Assembly (NCBI GenBank): GCA_964543475.1
Contig: CAZIYJ010000007.1
Span: 1-64,000, forward strand
Reading direction: 5' to 3'
DNA: 64,000 bases
DNA from: JAYSYM01 sp964543475
GTDB taxonomy: Bacteria > Bdellovibrionota > Bdellovibrionia > Bdellovibrionales > JAMPXM01
Numbering within the stretch: the stretch's first letter is position 1; each line of letters begins with the position of its first letter. Shown piece by piece: positions 16,301 through 24,934 of the stretch. The notes under the pieces are model-generated. The model ran no database searches, was not told where the DNA came from, and saw only the letters and a list, made by a program, of their open reading frames with translations. Position numbers and translations under genes: made by a program.

Positions 16301-18922
16301 TCAAAGTTTAAGAGAGTTCGATACTATTTCAGTTACGTTCGTTGAAAGCCCTTTATGCGAAAGAATTCTTTCAAGCTGTACCTTTGCAAGATCTCTTCGT
16401 TTTGAATCAAACTTCTTCCATTGATTGAATGATGAAACAACTCGAGCCGCAACTTGCGGATTTCTTGAGTCGATATCCATCACACAGTCAGCAATAAATT
16501 TGTAAGATTCCCCAGTAGTCTCGTGGAACTGCGTATGATTGACCATCGCAAATGCAAACGGAAGACTGTAAATCTTGTTTGGATTAGTAATGTCAAAAAC
16601 TGGATCGGTCATAAGTTTTCTTACGCGATCGAGTCCCCCGGCAAATGGGGCGGCAGCCTGAACTCCGAGCCACTTGTTAATCACGAGAGGCTCGTGTTTC
16701 CATTTCTCGTAGAACTCTGTCATCGCAGTAGTTCGCTCTGGGCTATCAACCGAATTAAGTGCGGCTAGAGCCCCGAGAGAATCGGTCATCGTCGGAGATG
16801 AGCGAAGTTGAGAGAGAGCTTGATCGCGATAAGTTCCGGTCTTTAAAAGACACAATAAACTTAACGCACGATTCTTCAAATCTCTGTCCGCTGAAGCGCC
16901 TGCAGAAATTTCGTCAGTCATCGAAGTTTGTAAATTCGAATAAACTTCTGCCAATTCATTTTCGTACTTCGACACAATCGCAAGTTGAAGTGCTCGTCGA
17001 GCAGCAAAAACTGCGTCTGGATTAATGTCGGTGATGAATTGATTGATGTAACTTGCTTCAGGCACTCCCAACATCAATGCCTTATAGGCCTTATCCATTT
17101 TTGGATCTCGAATGACAGCAGCGTAGGCGTTCACTAGAGGAGCAGGAACATGACTTGAATCAGCTTGCGCACCAAACTTGTTGATCAGCCCCAATATTGC
17201 TTGAGTACAAAGTTTTTGCGAGGCCTCCCAGCGCGAGAAAAAGTCTGAGTCATGCGCCATGATGAACGCTAGCTCCTCAGGAGTCTGTTCGTACTGAAGT
17301 CTTACTGGTGCCGAAAATCCTCGAAGCGCCGAGACAATTGGTTTTTCACCGATGCCTTTGAATTCAAAGGTCTGCTCTTGTTCTTTCAACTGAAGAACTT
17401 GAGTACCAATTAAATCTTCACCGCGGCTGTTGAGAAGCCCTAGTGCAAACGGGATATGGAATGGCTTTTTATTCTCGGTCTCTGGGGTCGGTCGGCAGCT
17501 TTGCGAGAGAGTAATACTGAAAGTTTTTGCAACGGCATTGAAATCTGTGCGAATTGCAACGGTCGGTACTCCAGCTTGGCTGTACCAATTTTTAAATTTT
17601 GAGAAATCAACATTGTTTGCATCGGCCATCGCAGAAACGAAATCATCAGTGGTTACCGCTTGACCGTCGTGACGTTCGAAATAAAGATCCATACCTTGTC
17701 TAAATCCGTGAGGACCAAGAATCGTATGAATCATTCGAATAACTTCGGCGCCCTTTTCGTAAACTGTCATCGTATAGAAGTTATCGATTGTTAAAAATGC
17801 AGACGGCCGAATCGGGTGAGCCATCGGTCCATCATCTTCGGCAAATTGATGGGTTCGAAGGCGAACGATGTCATTGATGCGATGAACAGCACGCGAACCC
17901 ATATCGCCAGAGAACTGTTGATCGCGGAAAACAGTTAAGCCTTCTTTTAGCGAAAGCTGGAACCAGTCGCGACAAGTAATCCGGTTGCCTGTCCAATTAT
18001 GAAAATATTCGTGACCGATGACAGCGAGAATGTTGTCGTAATCTGTATCGGTAGCTGTATCGGGCCGTGCGAGAACATAATTCGAGTTAAAAATGTTTAA
18101 CCCTTTGTTCTCCATCGCTCCCATATTGAAATCGTCAGCAGCAACGATCATGAACAGATCGAGATCATACTCGCGCCCGAAAACTTCTTCATCCCAGCGC
18201 ATAGATTCTTTTAATGACCACATGGCGTGCTTACATCGATCTTGATGTCCGTGCTTTGCAAAGATTTGCAAGTCTACTTTTCGTCCGGAGCGAGTTGTGA
18301 ATGTATCCTCGAGCACTCCTAAGTCACCAGCGACCAACGCGAAGAGGTAGCAAGGCTTTGGCCATGGATCTTGCCACTTAGCAATGTGCCGTCCATTTTC
18401 CAAATCGCTTTTTGCGACAAGGTTTCCGTTCGAGAGCAAGAGCGGATACTTCTTTTTCTCGGCTTCGATTGTCACAGTGTATGTTGCTAACACATCTGGG
18501 CGATCGATGAAGTAAGTGATTTTTCGAAATCCTTCGGCTTCGCACTGAGTGCAGAACATCGATCCGGTTTTATAGAGTCCATCGAACGACAGATTCTTTT
18601 GAGGCAAACAGCGGGTAGAGATTTCTACTGTAAATTGATCAGCGTTGGCTTTTAAGTTCAAGCCAGTTTCAGTGAGCTCAAAAGCTTGCGAAAGAAGCTC
18701 TTGCCCATCAACCTTCACTCTCTCAAGTTCAATGTGTTCACCACTGAGCCTGAGCCACTCTGTTCGCTCCGTAGAAAGCGGATTTCGGCGAATTTTCATC
18801 GTGTTGCGAACAACTGTTAGCTCTTCGCCGAGATTAAAATAGAGTTCGACTGAATCAATCAAAAACTCAGATGGCTTGTAGTCCTTTAAGAAAACTTTTT
18901 TTGGCTCAACATCTGCTCTCAT
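16301..18922 (-). CDS. pepN: aminopeptidase N (M1 family)
   Basis: 873 residues, the size of E. coli PepN. Removes N-terminal amino acids from peptides in the cytoplasm. The exopeptidase motif GAMENKG and the zinc-binding HEYFHNWTGNRIT with the downstream Glu (LKEGLTVFRDQQF) are intact, near residue 300. N-terminal saddle domain and C-terminal helical domain are both present. Single gene; its start faces away from the LysR-type regulator gene that follows it on the same strand upstream. Confidence 0.95.
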   Translation of the reverse strand: MRADVEPKKVFLKDYKPSEFLIDSVELYFNLGEELTVVRNTMKIRRNPLSTERTEWLRLSGEHIELERVKVDGQELLSQAFELTETGLNLKANADQFTVEISTRCLPQKNLSFDGLYKTGSMFCTQCEAEGFRKITYFIDRPDVLATYTVTIEAEKKKYPLLLSNGNLVAKSDLENGRHIAKWQDPWPKPCYLFALVAGDLGVLEDTFTTRSGRKVDLQIFAKHGHQDRCKHAMWSLKESMRWDEEVFGREYDLDLFMIVAADDFNMGAMENKGLNIFNSNYVLARPDTATDTDYDNILAVIGHEYFHNWTGNRITCRDWFQLSLKEGLTVFRDQQFSGDMGSRAVHRINDIVRLRTHQFAEDDGPMAHPIRPSAFLTIDNFYTMTVYEKGAEVIRMIHTILGPHGFRQGMDLYFERHDGQAVTTDDFVSAMADANNVDFSKFKNWYSQAGVPTVAIRTDFNAVAKTFSITLSQSCRPTPETENKKPFHIPFALGLLNSRGEDLIGTQVLQLKEQEQTFEFKGIGEKPIVSALRGFSAPVRLQYEQTPEELAFIMAHDSDFFSRWEASQKLCTQAILGLINKFGAQADSSHVPAPLVNAYAAVIRDPKMDKAYKALMLGVPEASYINQFITDINPDAVFAARRALQLAIVSKYENELAEVYSNLQTSMTDEISAGASADRDLKNRALSLLCLLKTGTYRDQALSQLRSSPTMTDSLGALAALNSVDSPERTTAMTEFYEKWKHEPLVINKWLGVQAAAPFAGGLDRVRKLMTDPVFDITNPNKIYSLPFAFAMVNHTQFHETTGESYKFIADCVMDIDSRNPQVAARVVSSFNQWKKFDSKRRDLAKVQLERILSHKGLSTNVTEIVSNSLKL

Positions 18923-18951
18923 ATCAACCTTCTTCGTCTAAAATATAAAAT

Positions 18952-19749
18952 TTAAAATTTAATCGACTGAACTTTTTCCCATACGAGCGGATTCAAAAGA
19001 TCTGACCCGATAAGGTAAACTGGATGTTCCGCTGACGATCCAGTTTTTTTATGTCTGACTTCTGACGGGAAATCACTCACACCACCATACTCTTCGACGT
19101 AAGCTTTGCGAACTGCCAAAGAGTTGCTTAGGAGAATACGTCCCACTTTTTGTTGATTTCGACGCATCGATTGTCGAGAAAACTCAAATGGGCTCATCAC
19201 CTTGAGATCGGTTTTTGATTCAACCTTTTCAAACGTTTGATAACCAATTGTCCGCACATGTTTGTATTTGTGTCTTCCTGGCTCGCGCGAGGTGAAAACC
19301 AAATCAAACTCATCTTTTTCGAAATGACCTTCAAGCTCATTAAGATCCAAAACATTTACTTCGACCAAATGCACTTTAGTCATTGCAAAAAGCGAGTTGC
19401 ATAAGCTGATTGCAAGATTTGAAAGGCCTTCCAAAGTTCCAACAGTTAGTTGGGTAATCTGAGTATCGCTTTGAAGTTCTTGAAGATCTGAGGTGAGTTT
19501 GCGTGAATTTCGAAAATAAACTTCGGCAATTTTAAATGCAACTGGTGTCCAGCCAGATTTTCTTGGGGCCGATCGATCTAGCAAGACTGTGTTGAGAGAC
19601 GATTCAAGTTTAGAAACGATGCGTGACAGTTGAGGCTGACTCAGGCCCACATGATCGGCTGCCGCCGACAAATTCTTGTAGTGAATCGCTTTACTTAGTA
19701 CAGATAGTTCCCAATGAAGATTGTCCATGACAAGAAGGTTAAAAGGCAT
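18952..19749 (-). CDS. LysR-type transcriptional regulator
   Basis: 265 residues, shorter than typical LysR proteins (about 300). Winged-helix HTH near the N-terminus (KNLSAAADHVGLSQPQLSRIVSKLE) followed by LDRSAPRKSGWTPVA; the effector-binding part is weakly conserved. Start uncertain: ATG at 19749 or, eight codons later, ATG at 19728; neither has a good ribosome binding site. It is divergent from the esterase gene, and repeats in the shared region suggest it regulates itself and that gene. Confidence 0.82.
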   Translation of the reverse strand: MPFNLLVMDNLHWELSVLSKAIHYKNLSAAADHVGLSQPQLSRIVSKLESSLNTVLLDRSAPRKSGWTPVAFKIAEVYFRNSRKLTSDLQELQSDTQITQLTVGTLEGLSNLAISLCNSLFAMTKVHLVEVNVLDLNELEGHFEKDEFDLVFTSREPGRHKYKHVRTIGYQTFEKVESKTDLKVMSPFEFSRQSMRRNQQKVGRILLSNSLAVRKAYVEEYGGVSDFPSEVRHKKTGSSAEHPVYLIGSDLLNPLVWEKVQSIKF

Positions 19750-19785
19750 GATGCCATGATGGCAAGAAGGTTAAAGGCAAGATGG
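19731..19785. promoter_or_regulatory. direct repeats and palindromes at the LysR/esterase divergent junction
   Basis: CAAGAAGGTTAAA occurs at 19731-19743 and again at 19763-19775, with similar sequence for about ten more bases. Between them lie two 5-1-5 palindromes, GGCATGATGCC (19745-19755) and GCCATGATGGC (19753-19763). The area covers both gene starts: the LysR ATG complement at 19747-19749 and the esterase ATG at 19782. It may be an operator or a duplicated leader. Confidence 0.5.
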
Positions 19786-20486
19786 CGAGAGTAGAGATGA
19801 AGCGCAAGAAAATTGGGTCGCTTGAGTGTATGGTGGCTCATCAGGGCGATGATCTTCCGACAGTAATTCTGTTTCATGGATATGGCGCAGACATGAATGA
19901 TCTTGCTCCGCTTGCGGGTGCAATTCCCGGAGCGCCACGGGCAAACTGGGTTTTCCCCAATGGTCATATCGCAATTGAGATGGGTGGCTACGGCGAAGGC
20001 CGCGCTTGGTTTCCGCTTCGCATTGCCGAGATGCAGGCCGCGATGGCTCGAGGTGAGGGCGTTGATTTTTCTAAGGAGAGTCCTCCCGGTTTAAAACGCG
20101 CACGAGAATCTGCGCTCGAGTTAATCCGTGAGCTAAAAGTTCCAATGAATAAGTTGGTGATCGGTGGCTTTAGCCAAGGTGCAATTTTGGCTACTGATGT
20201 CGTCATGCATCTGCCTGAACCACCGGCAGGGCTAGCGATATTATCGGGGACCGTCGCAAATTCAGCGAACTGGGAACTCAAAGGTGCTGCGCACAAGGGC
20301 CTAAGATTTTTCATGTCCCACGGCAAGCACGATGAAATCCTTCCAATACAAGGTGCCGAAACTCTTCAACAATTACTGCTGAAGATTGGCTGGTCGGGAA
20401 AGCTTATGGGCTTCCACGGAGGTCATGGCATTCCGTCTGAGGTTCTAATTCAACTAGGTCAATTTTTACGGGTCGTCCTCTCGTAA
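19782..20486 (+). CDS. phospholipase/carboxylesterase-type alpha/beta hydrolase
   Basis: 234 residues. Serine hydrolase of the Abhydrolase_2 (carboxylesterase, YpfH-like) family. LFHGYGADMNDLAPLA forms the oxyanion region, GFSQG holds the nucleophile Ser131, HGKHDEILPI gives the Asp and GGHGIP the His of the triad. No signal peptide, so cytoplasmic. Substrate unknown. Divergent from the LysR gene; the start codon lies inside the second copy of a direct repeat. Confidence 0.85.
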   Translation: MARVEMKRKKIGSLECMVAHQGDDLPTVILFHGYGADMNDLAPLAGAIPGAPRANWVFPNGHIAIEMGGYGEGRAWFPLRIAEMQAAMARGEGVDFSKESPPGLKRARESALELIRELKVPMNKLVIGGFSQGAILATDVVMHLPEPPAGLAILSGTVANSANWELKGAAHKGLRFFMSHGKHDEILPIQGAETLQQLLLKIGWSGKLMGFHGGHGIPSEVLIQLGQFLRVVLS

Positions 20487-20649
20487 AATGGCGGTCGTTT
20501 CAAAGTCCTCGACCTTCCTCTGTAGCCAATTTTTTGCGCGAAATACTTTGAAGGCGCCGTTAATAACGTGTTAAACCCGAAAGTAGGCGCTTGAGCGAGT
20601 CTGAGCATTGGGCTTACTCGGAATCAGGCGTGATTTTTTAGGAGTTCTC

Positions 20650-21042
20650 ATGGCTAAGAAGTTATACGTTGGCAATCTTCCGTTCACAGTAACTGAAGAA
20701 AGTCTCAACCAGAAGTTCGCAGAATTCGGTGCGGTTACATCTGCAAAGATCATCACAGATCGCGACACAGGTCGAAGCAAAGGCTTCGGATTTGTTGAGA
20801 TGGATGACGACGCGGGTGCAGACAAAGCAATCAACACTTTAAACGGTGGAGATTTCGGCGGACGCGCAATGATCGTTTCTGAAGCTCGTCCACAAGAGCC
20901 TCGCACTGGTGGCGGTGGCGGCGGATTCCGTGGTGGTCGCGGTGGCGGCGGCGGTGGTGGCGGAGGATACGGCGGCGGTGGCGGTCGTGGTGGTGGCGGC
21001 GGACGTGGCGGCGGAGATCGCGGCGGCGGCGGCGGCTGGTAG
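20650..21042 (+). CDS. glycine-rich RRM RNA-binding protein
   Basis: 130 residues. One RNA recognition motif (residues 1-80) with RNP2 KLYVGNLP and RNP1 KGFGFVEM, then a tail from about residue 86 made almost only of Gly, Arg and a few aromatic residues, ending in GGGGGW. Such proteins act as RNA chaperones, often cold-induced. AGGAG lies upstream of the ATG; the leader is long (about 160 bp from the previous gene), which would allow post-transcriptional control. Followed by a terminator. Confidence 0.92.
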   Translation: MAKKLYVGNLPFTVTEESLNQKFAEFGAVTSAKIITDRDTGRSKGFGFVEMDDDAGADKAINTLNGGDFGGRAMIVSEARPQEPRTGGGGGGFRGGRGGGGGGGGGYGGGGGRGGGGGRGGGDRGGGGGW

Positions 21043-21076
21043 TAGCTTCCTCATTTATAAATTAATTTTGATTCGA

Positions 21077-21106
21077 AGGCCCTTCAGAAATGAGGGGCCT
21101 TTTTTT
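21077..21106 (+). terminator. intrinsic terminator of the RRM gene
   Basis: AGGCCC (21077-21082) pairs with GGGCCT (21095-21100), extended inward by three more pairs, followed by a run of T to 21106. Confidence 0.88.
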
Positions 21107-21110
21107 GCTA

Positions 21111-21566
21111 CTAAAATCTTTTGCACTCAACCCAAAACAGAGCACGTTCCGCGTACCCAATTTGTGGATTGTAAAACGATAGTTCGCCCTCGAGTTTGGA
21201 AGTATTTAAGATTAAAGATCCGTCTTCGCCATCATTGGCGCACGTAACATCGACAATCGATTGCTGATTGTGAGTTGAGCTTTTCCATTTTGCCAGATGA
21301 CAACCGCGGACTGTTTCGAGCTCGGTGTAATCAGAAGCACCGGGATGTTTTCTCTTCCACCTAATATGGCTTGCTGCAGTCTTGTTATCGCGCAGCTCAA
21401 CAACAAAAATGTCATCATAGTCCGCTTTTTGATAACCCTCAGTGTCCTTAATCACGCATTGAAAATTGGATCCCAATTCACTTTCGGCGGACAGGCTATG
21501 GAGTGCCTGACTTGCAGGAGCTTGGACTGATACCAATAATATAAAGATCAATAAGATTTTTTTCAT
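21111..21566 (-). CDS. small secreted protein
   Basis: 151 residues with a clear signal peptide (MKKILLIFILLVSVQAPASQA). The mature part has four cysteines (FQCVI, RGCHL, VTCAND, VECKRF) that could form two disulfides, and alternating strand patterns. No family recognised. It sits next to two other small secreted proteins (21777 and 22171) of similar make-up, perhaps distant relatives. Confidence 0.75.
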   Translation of the reverse strand: MKKILLIFILLVSVQAPASQALHSLSAESELGSNFQCVIKDTEGYQKADYDDIFVVELRDNKTAASHIRWKRKHPGASDYTELETVRGCHLAKWKSSTHNQQSIVDVTCANDGEDGSLILNTSKLEGELSFYNPQIGYAERALFWVECKRF

Positions 21567-21674
21567 CGCTGTTCTCTTTCGACTGTCAGTTGTGGTTGGC
21601 GGACCTTACGCATTCCTCTCAAAATGCGGTAATGCCTAGGTCGAAACTTGGTATGCGTTTAGAGAATGACAGTT

Positions 21675-21716
21675 TTAGTATTCATTTAATAAATAGCTAA
21701 TTGATTAGTATTCATT
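21675..21716. repeat. 12-bp direct repeat upstream of the secreted-protein pair
   Basis: TTAGTATTCATT at 21675-21686 recurs exactly at 21705-21716, 30 bp apart (about three helical turns), within an AT-rich stretch 60-100 bp before the gene at 21777. This is a likely regulator binding site or promoter region. Confidence 0.5.
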
Positions 21717-21776
21717 ATAGTATTTTTAACTCCTGGGCTAAAACCCGGTTCGAAACATCGAATCGAAGGGTGAATT

Positions 21777-22130
21777 ATGAAATCAATTTTACTAGCAGCG
21801 GCAACGGTTCTTTTAACTCCGTCTGCATGGGCACATAAATCGGTTTGCATATCGCAAACGGGCCAACCTCAGTTAACAGTTGTTCTTGAGTCCGAAAAAG
21901 AGCTTCGGTATCCGAGCGATGGATTTCGCTACGCATACTCAATCGCCGTTTACAAACAGGGCGCAACGTATCCGCAAGTTGAAGCACTTGGTGTGGCTGA
22001 AGTAGAAGATGTTTCCTTTAGTTTTGCATCTGATGACAAAAAAATTCGCTTTCAAATGTATCTCGATGAATTTGATCAGAGCACATTAATGATCGAAGGC
22101 AGTTCAGACGTATCAATGACGTGCTACTAA
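21777..22130 (+). CDS. small secreted protein
   Basis: 117 residues. Signal peptide MKSILLAAATVLLTPSAWA, then a mature domain of about 98 residues with two cysteines (SVCIS and MTCY at the C-terminus) that probably pair. Looks like an all-beta domain. No family recognised. The start has AGGGTG upstream. Probably co-transcribed with the next gene 40 bp downstream. Confidence 0.72.
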   Translation: MKSILLAAATVLLTPSAWAHKSVCISQTGQPQLTVVLESEKELRYPSDGFRYAYSIAVYKQGATYPQVEALGVAEVEDVSFSFASDDKKIRFQMYLDEFDQSTLMIEGSSDVSMTCY

Positions 22131-22170
22131 AAATTTCAAACAAACTATTTATATAATAAGGAGTTCTAAT

Positions 22171-22644
22171 ATGAACAAAATTGCAGTTCTCATCGCGGCC
22201 CTCACTCTCGCACTTACTCAAAATGCATCGGCACTTGATTGCACATCAGAAGGGTGGGAAGAAGCGACACCAATTTTAGTTCTGACTGCAGAGCCAATTT
22301 TTAAAGATGGACAGCTTGTAGCTCTTAATCGTCTCAATATTTCCTACGCTGGTCCGCAAACTGAAGTAGTTGCAAAAGGCGAAGAAGAAATGACGAATGT
22401 TGAGATTCAAACGTTATGGGCCGATTCATCGTACAAACCAAGAAACAAAAAAGACAGCGTGCGATTTAATCTAGGTGGTTCAATGGAGTGGGAGAGCGAA
22501 AACTTCGGCGGCATTGTTCACGCGCTCATCTTGCCAAAAAGCCAAGACAAAATCACTGGTGAGTTTAAAGCGGTTCTTGTTGCTAGCGACGACCCTTACC
22601 ACAATCAAATCGGCACTTATTACAAACTGATCTGTACCGAGTAG
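22171..22644 (+). CDS. small secreted protein
   Basis: 157 residues. Signal peptide of about 22 residues (ending ASA), then a mature domain with two cysteines (LDCTSE near its start and LICTE at its end), as in the preceding gene. AAGGAG lies before the ATG. No family recognised. The shared pattern of terminal cysteines in this group suggests periplasmic or exported beta domains. Confidence 0.75.
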   Translation: MNKIAVLIAALTLALTQNASALDCTSEGWEEATPILVLTAEPIFKDGQLVALNRLNISYAGPQTEVVAKGEEEMTNVEIQTLWADSSYKPRNKKDSVRFNLGGSMEWESENFGGIVHALILPKSQDKITGEFKAVLVASDDPYHNQIGTYYKLICTE

Positions 22645-22705
22645 ATCTTTTTCGCGATCATAAGGCGTTTGCTTCGCAGATCAGTAACGACTAAGCTCGG
22701 CAGTG

Positions 22706-23524
22706 ATGAGCAACCTTGGCAGCGCAATTAAAAAGTGGTTCTTCTTTCTTCCGAATGTAATTCGAGATTTCGGCGTTCTTTTAAAAGACGCCGACATTCG
22801 TTTGTTGGCGTCGGCTCTTGCATTTACAACTTTAATTTCTTTGGTTCCATTGCTCGCAGTGAGCTTGAGTGTCTTTCACTCCTTCGGTGGGTTTGAATTT
22901 CTCCTAAAAAAAGTTGAACCGTTTTTTCTTCAAAATTTAATTCCAGCTTCGGGCGCAGATATTACCTCGGCTATCCGCGGGGCAATCCAGCGAGTTCATT
23001 CAGGCGCACTCGGTTTTTGGGGAGTCGTTGGCTTAATGTTGGCGTCGACCAAAATGTGTTTTGATATTGAACGATCTGTTCAAAAAGTTTGGGAGCTTCC
23101 GTCGCGAAAGAAATTTGCCGGAAGACTGTTCGTCTATTGGATGGTGATGTTTTCAGTTCCGGTGATCATCGGAGTCATACTTGGATTGGTTGGTGCCAAA
23201 GACCTTGCGTTCTACAAACACATTCCGAAGTGGACGATCAGCTTTGTCCTACTTTTCACGGGACTGTTTGCCACTTATACTTACATGCCAGCGGTAAAAG
23301 TGGTCAAAATGTGGGCCGCAGTCAGTGCAGCTCTAACGGCTTCTTCAATTTTATTTTTACAGATCAGTTATGTCGGCATTACTCGCGAGCTGATTTCGTA
23401 CAATAAAGTCTACGGAAGTTTAGTCTCGATTCCGTTCTTCCTGATCTGGCTCTTTCTCGTCTGGTGGATGTTCCTCATCGGTGCGGGTCTTTGCGCAAGT
23501 CTACAATCCCGCTCCAACCGATAA
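22706..23524 (+). CDS. YihY/BrkB-family inner-membrane protein
   Basis: 272 residues with about six membrane helices. Family signs include LASALAFTTLISLVPLLAVSLSVF near residue 37 and SYVGITRELISYNKVYGSL followed by IPFFLIWLFLVWW near the C-terminus. Once misnamed ribonuclease BN; function is not established. ATG at 22706 preferred over the GTG just before it. Confidence 0.88.
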   Translation: MSNLGSAIKKWFFFLPNVIRDFGVLLKDADIRLLASALAFTTLISLVPLLAVSLSVFHSFGGFEFLLKKVEPFFLQNLIPASGADITSAIRGAIQRVHSGALGFWGVVGLMLASTKMCFDIERSVQKVWELPSRKKFAGRLFVYWMVMFSVPVIIGVILGLVGAKDLAFYKHIPKWTISFVLLFTGLFATYTYMPAVKVVKMWAAVSAALTASSILFLQISYVGITRELISYNKVYGSLVSIPFFLIWLFLVWWMFLIGAGLCASLQSRSNR

Positions 23525-23529
23525 CCCAT

Positions 23530-23544
23530 TGGTAGCTGCTACCA
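23530..23544. repeat. 15-bp palindrome after yihY
   Basis: TGGTAGC T GCTACCA is a perfect 7-1-7 palindrome five bases after the yihY stop codon. No T run follows, so an operator or processing hairpin is as likely as a terminator. Confidence 0.45.
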
Positions 23545-23566
23545 GAGTGTAGCAAGGGTGCGTCAT

Positions 23567-23579
23567 CTTACTCGGTAAG
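23567..23579. promoter_or_regulatory. perfect TTAC-N3-GTAA palindrome (candidate LexA box)
   Basis: CTTAC TCG GTAAG at 23567-23579 contains an exact TTACN3GTAA, the LexA motif I recall being reported for B. bacteriovorus. It lies 92 bp before the FadL-family gene. I found no other perfect copy in the intergenic regions I scanned. Confidence 0.45.
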
Positions 23580-23671
23580 GCGCTTGTCTCGAGCAACAAT
23601 CGTTGTCACAATTTTCGAGTTAACGATTTCAGTTTTTAAAGCAACTATTTGTCTTTTGGGGAGGATTTTCG

Positions 23672-24934
23672 ATGTTCAATTTACGTCAACTAGCAGCACT
23701 AGTTGTTACAACTGCAATCGGTGCATCTGCATTTGCAGCAGGTTACGAGAAAAATATCATGTGGTCAGGCCGTCACGCAGGACCTGCGGGCACTGGCGCT
23801 GCATGGGCATCGGGACCTGAAGCACTTTACTACAACCCAGCGGGAATCGTAACTACTGAAGGCAGCAGATCTCTCGACTTAAATGCGTCTCTAGTAACGT
23901 CGCAGTTCAAAGCACCAACAACGACAGCCAATCAAACAGAAACGGCTGAACGTGAATATTACTTGGTACCGGGCTTTTTCTACGGTTCAACTCCAAGCAG
24001 TAAGTTTGGTTACGCAGCTGGCTTGTATGCAGCGGGCGGATCACGAGCTCACTATGGAAATATGAATGTTGGCGTAGCAGGATTCACACCGACTTTAAAA
24101 TCTGAAATTGAAGCAGTCGAACTTTCAATTGGTGGCGCTTACAAATTGTCGAAAGACATCAAGTTAGGTGCGGGCTATCGCTTCGGCATGGTGAAAGCTG
24201 CATTCTCGTCAGTAGACATCGTGGCTGTAGGTACAACTCGGTCGGTACTGAACGTTGATGATTTAGAAGGTCACCAACATGGTTTCCGAGTTGGAGCTCA
24301 GTGGATACCAGAAGATAAAAACTTTGGTGCAGGTATTTCTTACCGTTCACCAATGGCATTGTCGTTAGGCGGAACAACAACCGGTCAAATTCGTGGAACT
24401 GTAAACGGAGATTTCTCACCTACTGCAACCACAGTAAAGACGATGTTCCCGGCGCAAATCACTACCGGCGCGTTTTGGGATGTTGTTCCTGAAGTATGGC
24501 GTGCACACGTTGAACACGTTTATACTCAGTACTCAAAAAACCAAAAGCTCGTGATCGATGGTTTACTCACCAACCCGCTCACAGCTACAACTTCTGATAT
24601 CCCAGACATCCAGCAGCGCTGGCGTGACCAGCACAATATTCGTTTAGCTGGTGAGTTCATGCGCACAAAATATCCGATTCGCTTCGGTTATGTTTGGAGT
24701 TCGGGAGTTGAAAATCCAGACTACGCCCGCGCAGTTTTCGCAGCACCTGGCCAGGCTCATACATTTACGCTCGGCACTGGTCGTGGAAGTGAAAAAATCG
24801 ATTACAACATTGCGGCTGAGTATATCTTTGTTGATAAGACTGCCAACCCCGTCACATCGGGAATTGGATCACGTGGTGGAGACTATAGCACCTCTGCGAT
24901 CGCACTTCACACTGGTGTGACGTACAAATTCTAA
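23672..24934 (+). CDS. FadL/OMPP1/TodX-family outer-membrane transporter
   Basis: 420 residues. Signal peptide of about 23 residues, then the family hallmark near the N-terminus (GPAGTGAAWASGPEALYYNPAGI) and a beta-barrel ending in aromatic VTYKF at the C-terminus. Such porins take up long-chain fatty acids or other hydrophobic molecules. GGGGAGG lies upstream of the ATG. The following lipoprotein gene overlaps its stop by one base, so both form an operon. Fits the FadE-like dehydrogenase elsewhere in the window but no direct link is shown. Confidence 0.9.
   Translation: MFNLRQLAALVVTTAIGASAFAAGYEKNIMWSGRHAGPAGTGAAWASGPEALYYNPAGIVTTEGSRSLDLNASLVTSQFKAPTTTANQTETAEREYYLVPGFFYGSTPSSKFGYAAGLYAAGGSRAHYGNMNVGVAGFTPTLKSEIEAVELSIGGAYKLSKDIKLGAGYRFGMVKAAFSSVDIVAVGTTRSVLNVDDLEGHQHGFRVGAQWIPEDKNFGAGISYRSPMALSLGGTTTGQIRGTVNGDFSPTATTVKTMFPAQITTGAFWDVVPEVWRAHVEHVYTQYSKNQKLVIDGLLTNPLTATTSDIPDIQQRWRDQHNIRLAGEFMRTKYPIRFGYVWSSGVENPDYARAVFAAPGQAHTFTLGTGRGSEKIDYNIAAEYIFVDKTANPVTSGIGSRGGDYSTSAIALHTGVTYKF

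Noticed and set aside
20909..21040. GGC/GGT-rich stretch considered as a DNA repeat array
   Set aside because: It is in frame and codes for the known type of glycine-rich tail; no need for a separate repeat.
20839..21247. Ala/Thr- or Ala/Val-rich frames around the glycine-rich tail
   Set aside because: Frame shadows of the GGN repeats coding for the RRM protein tail.
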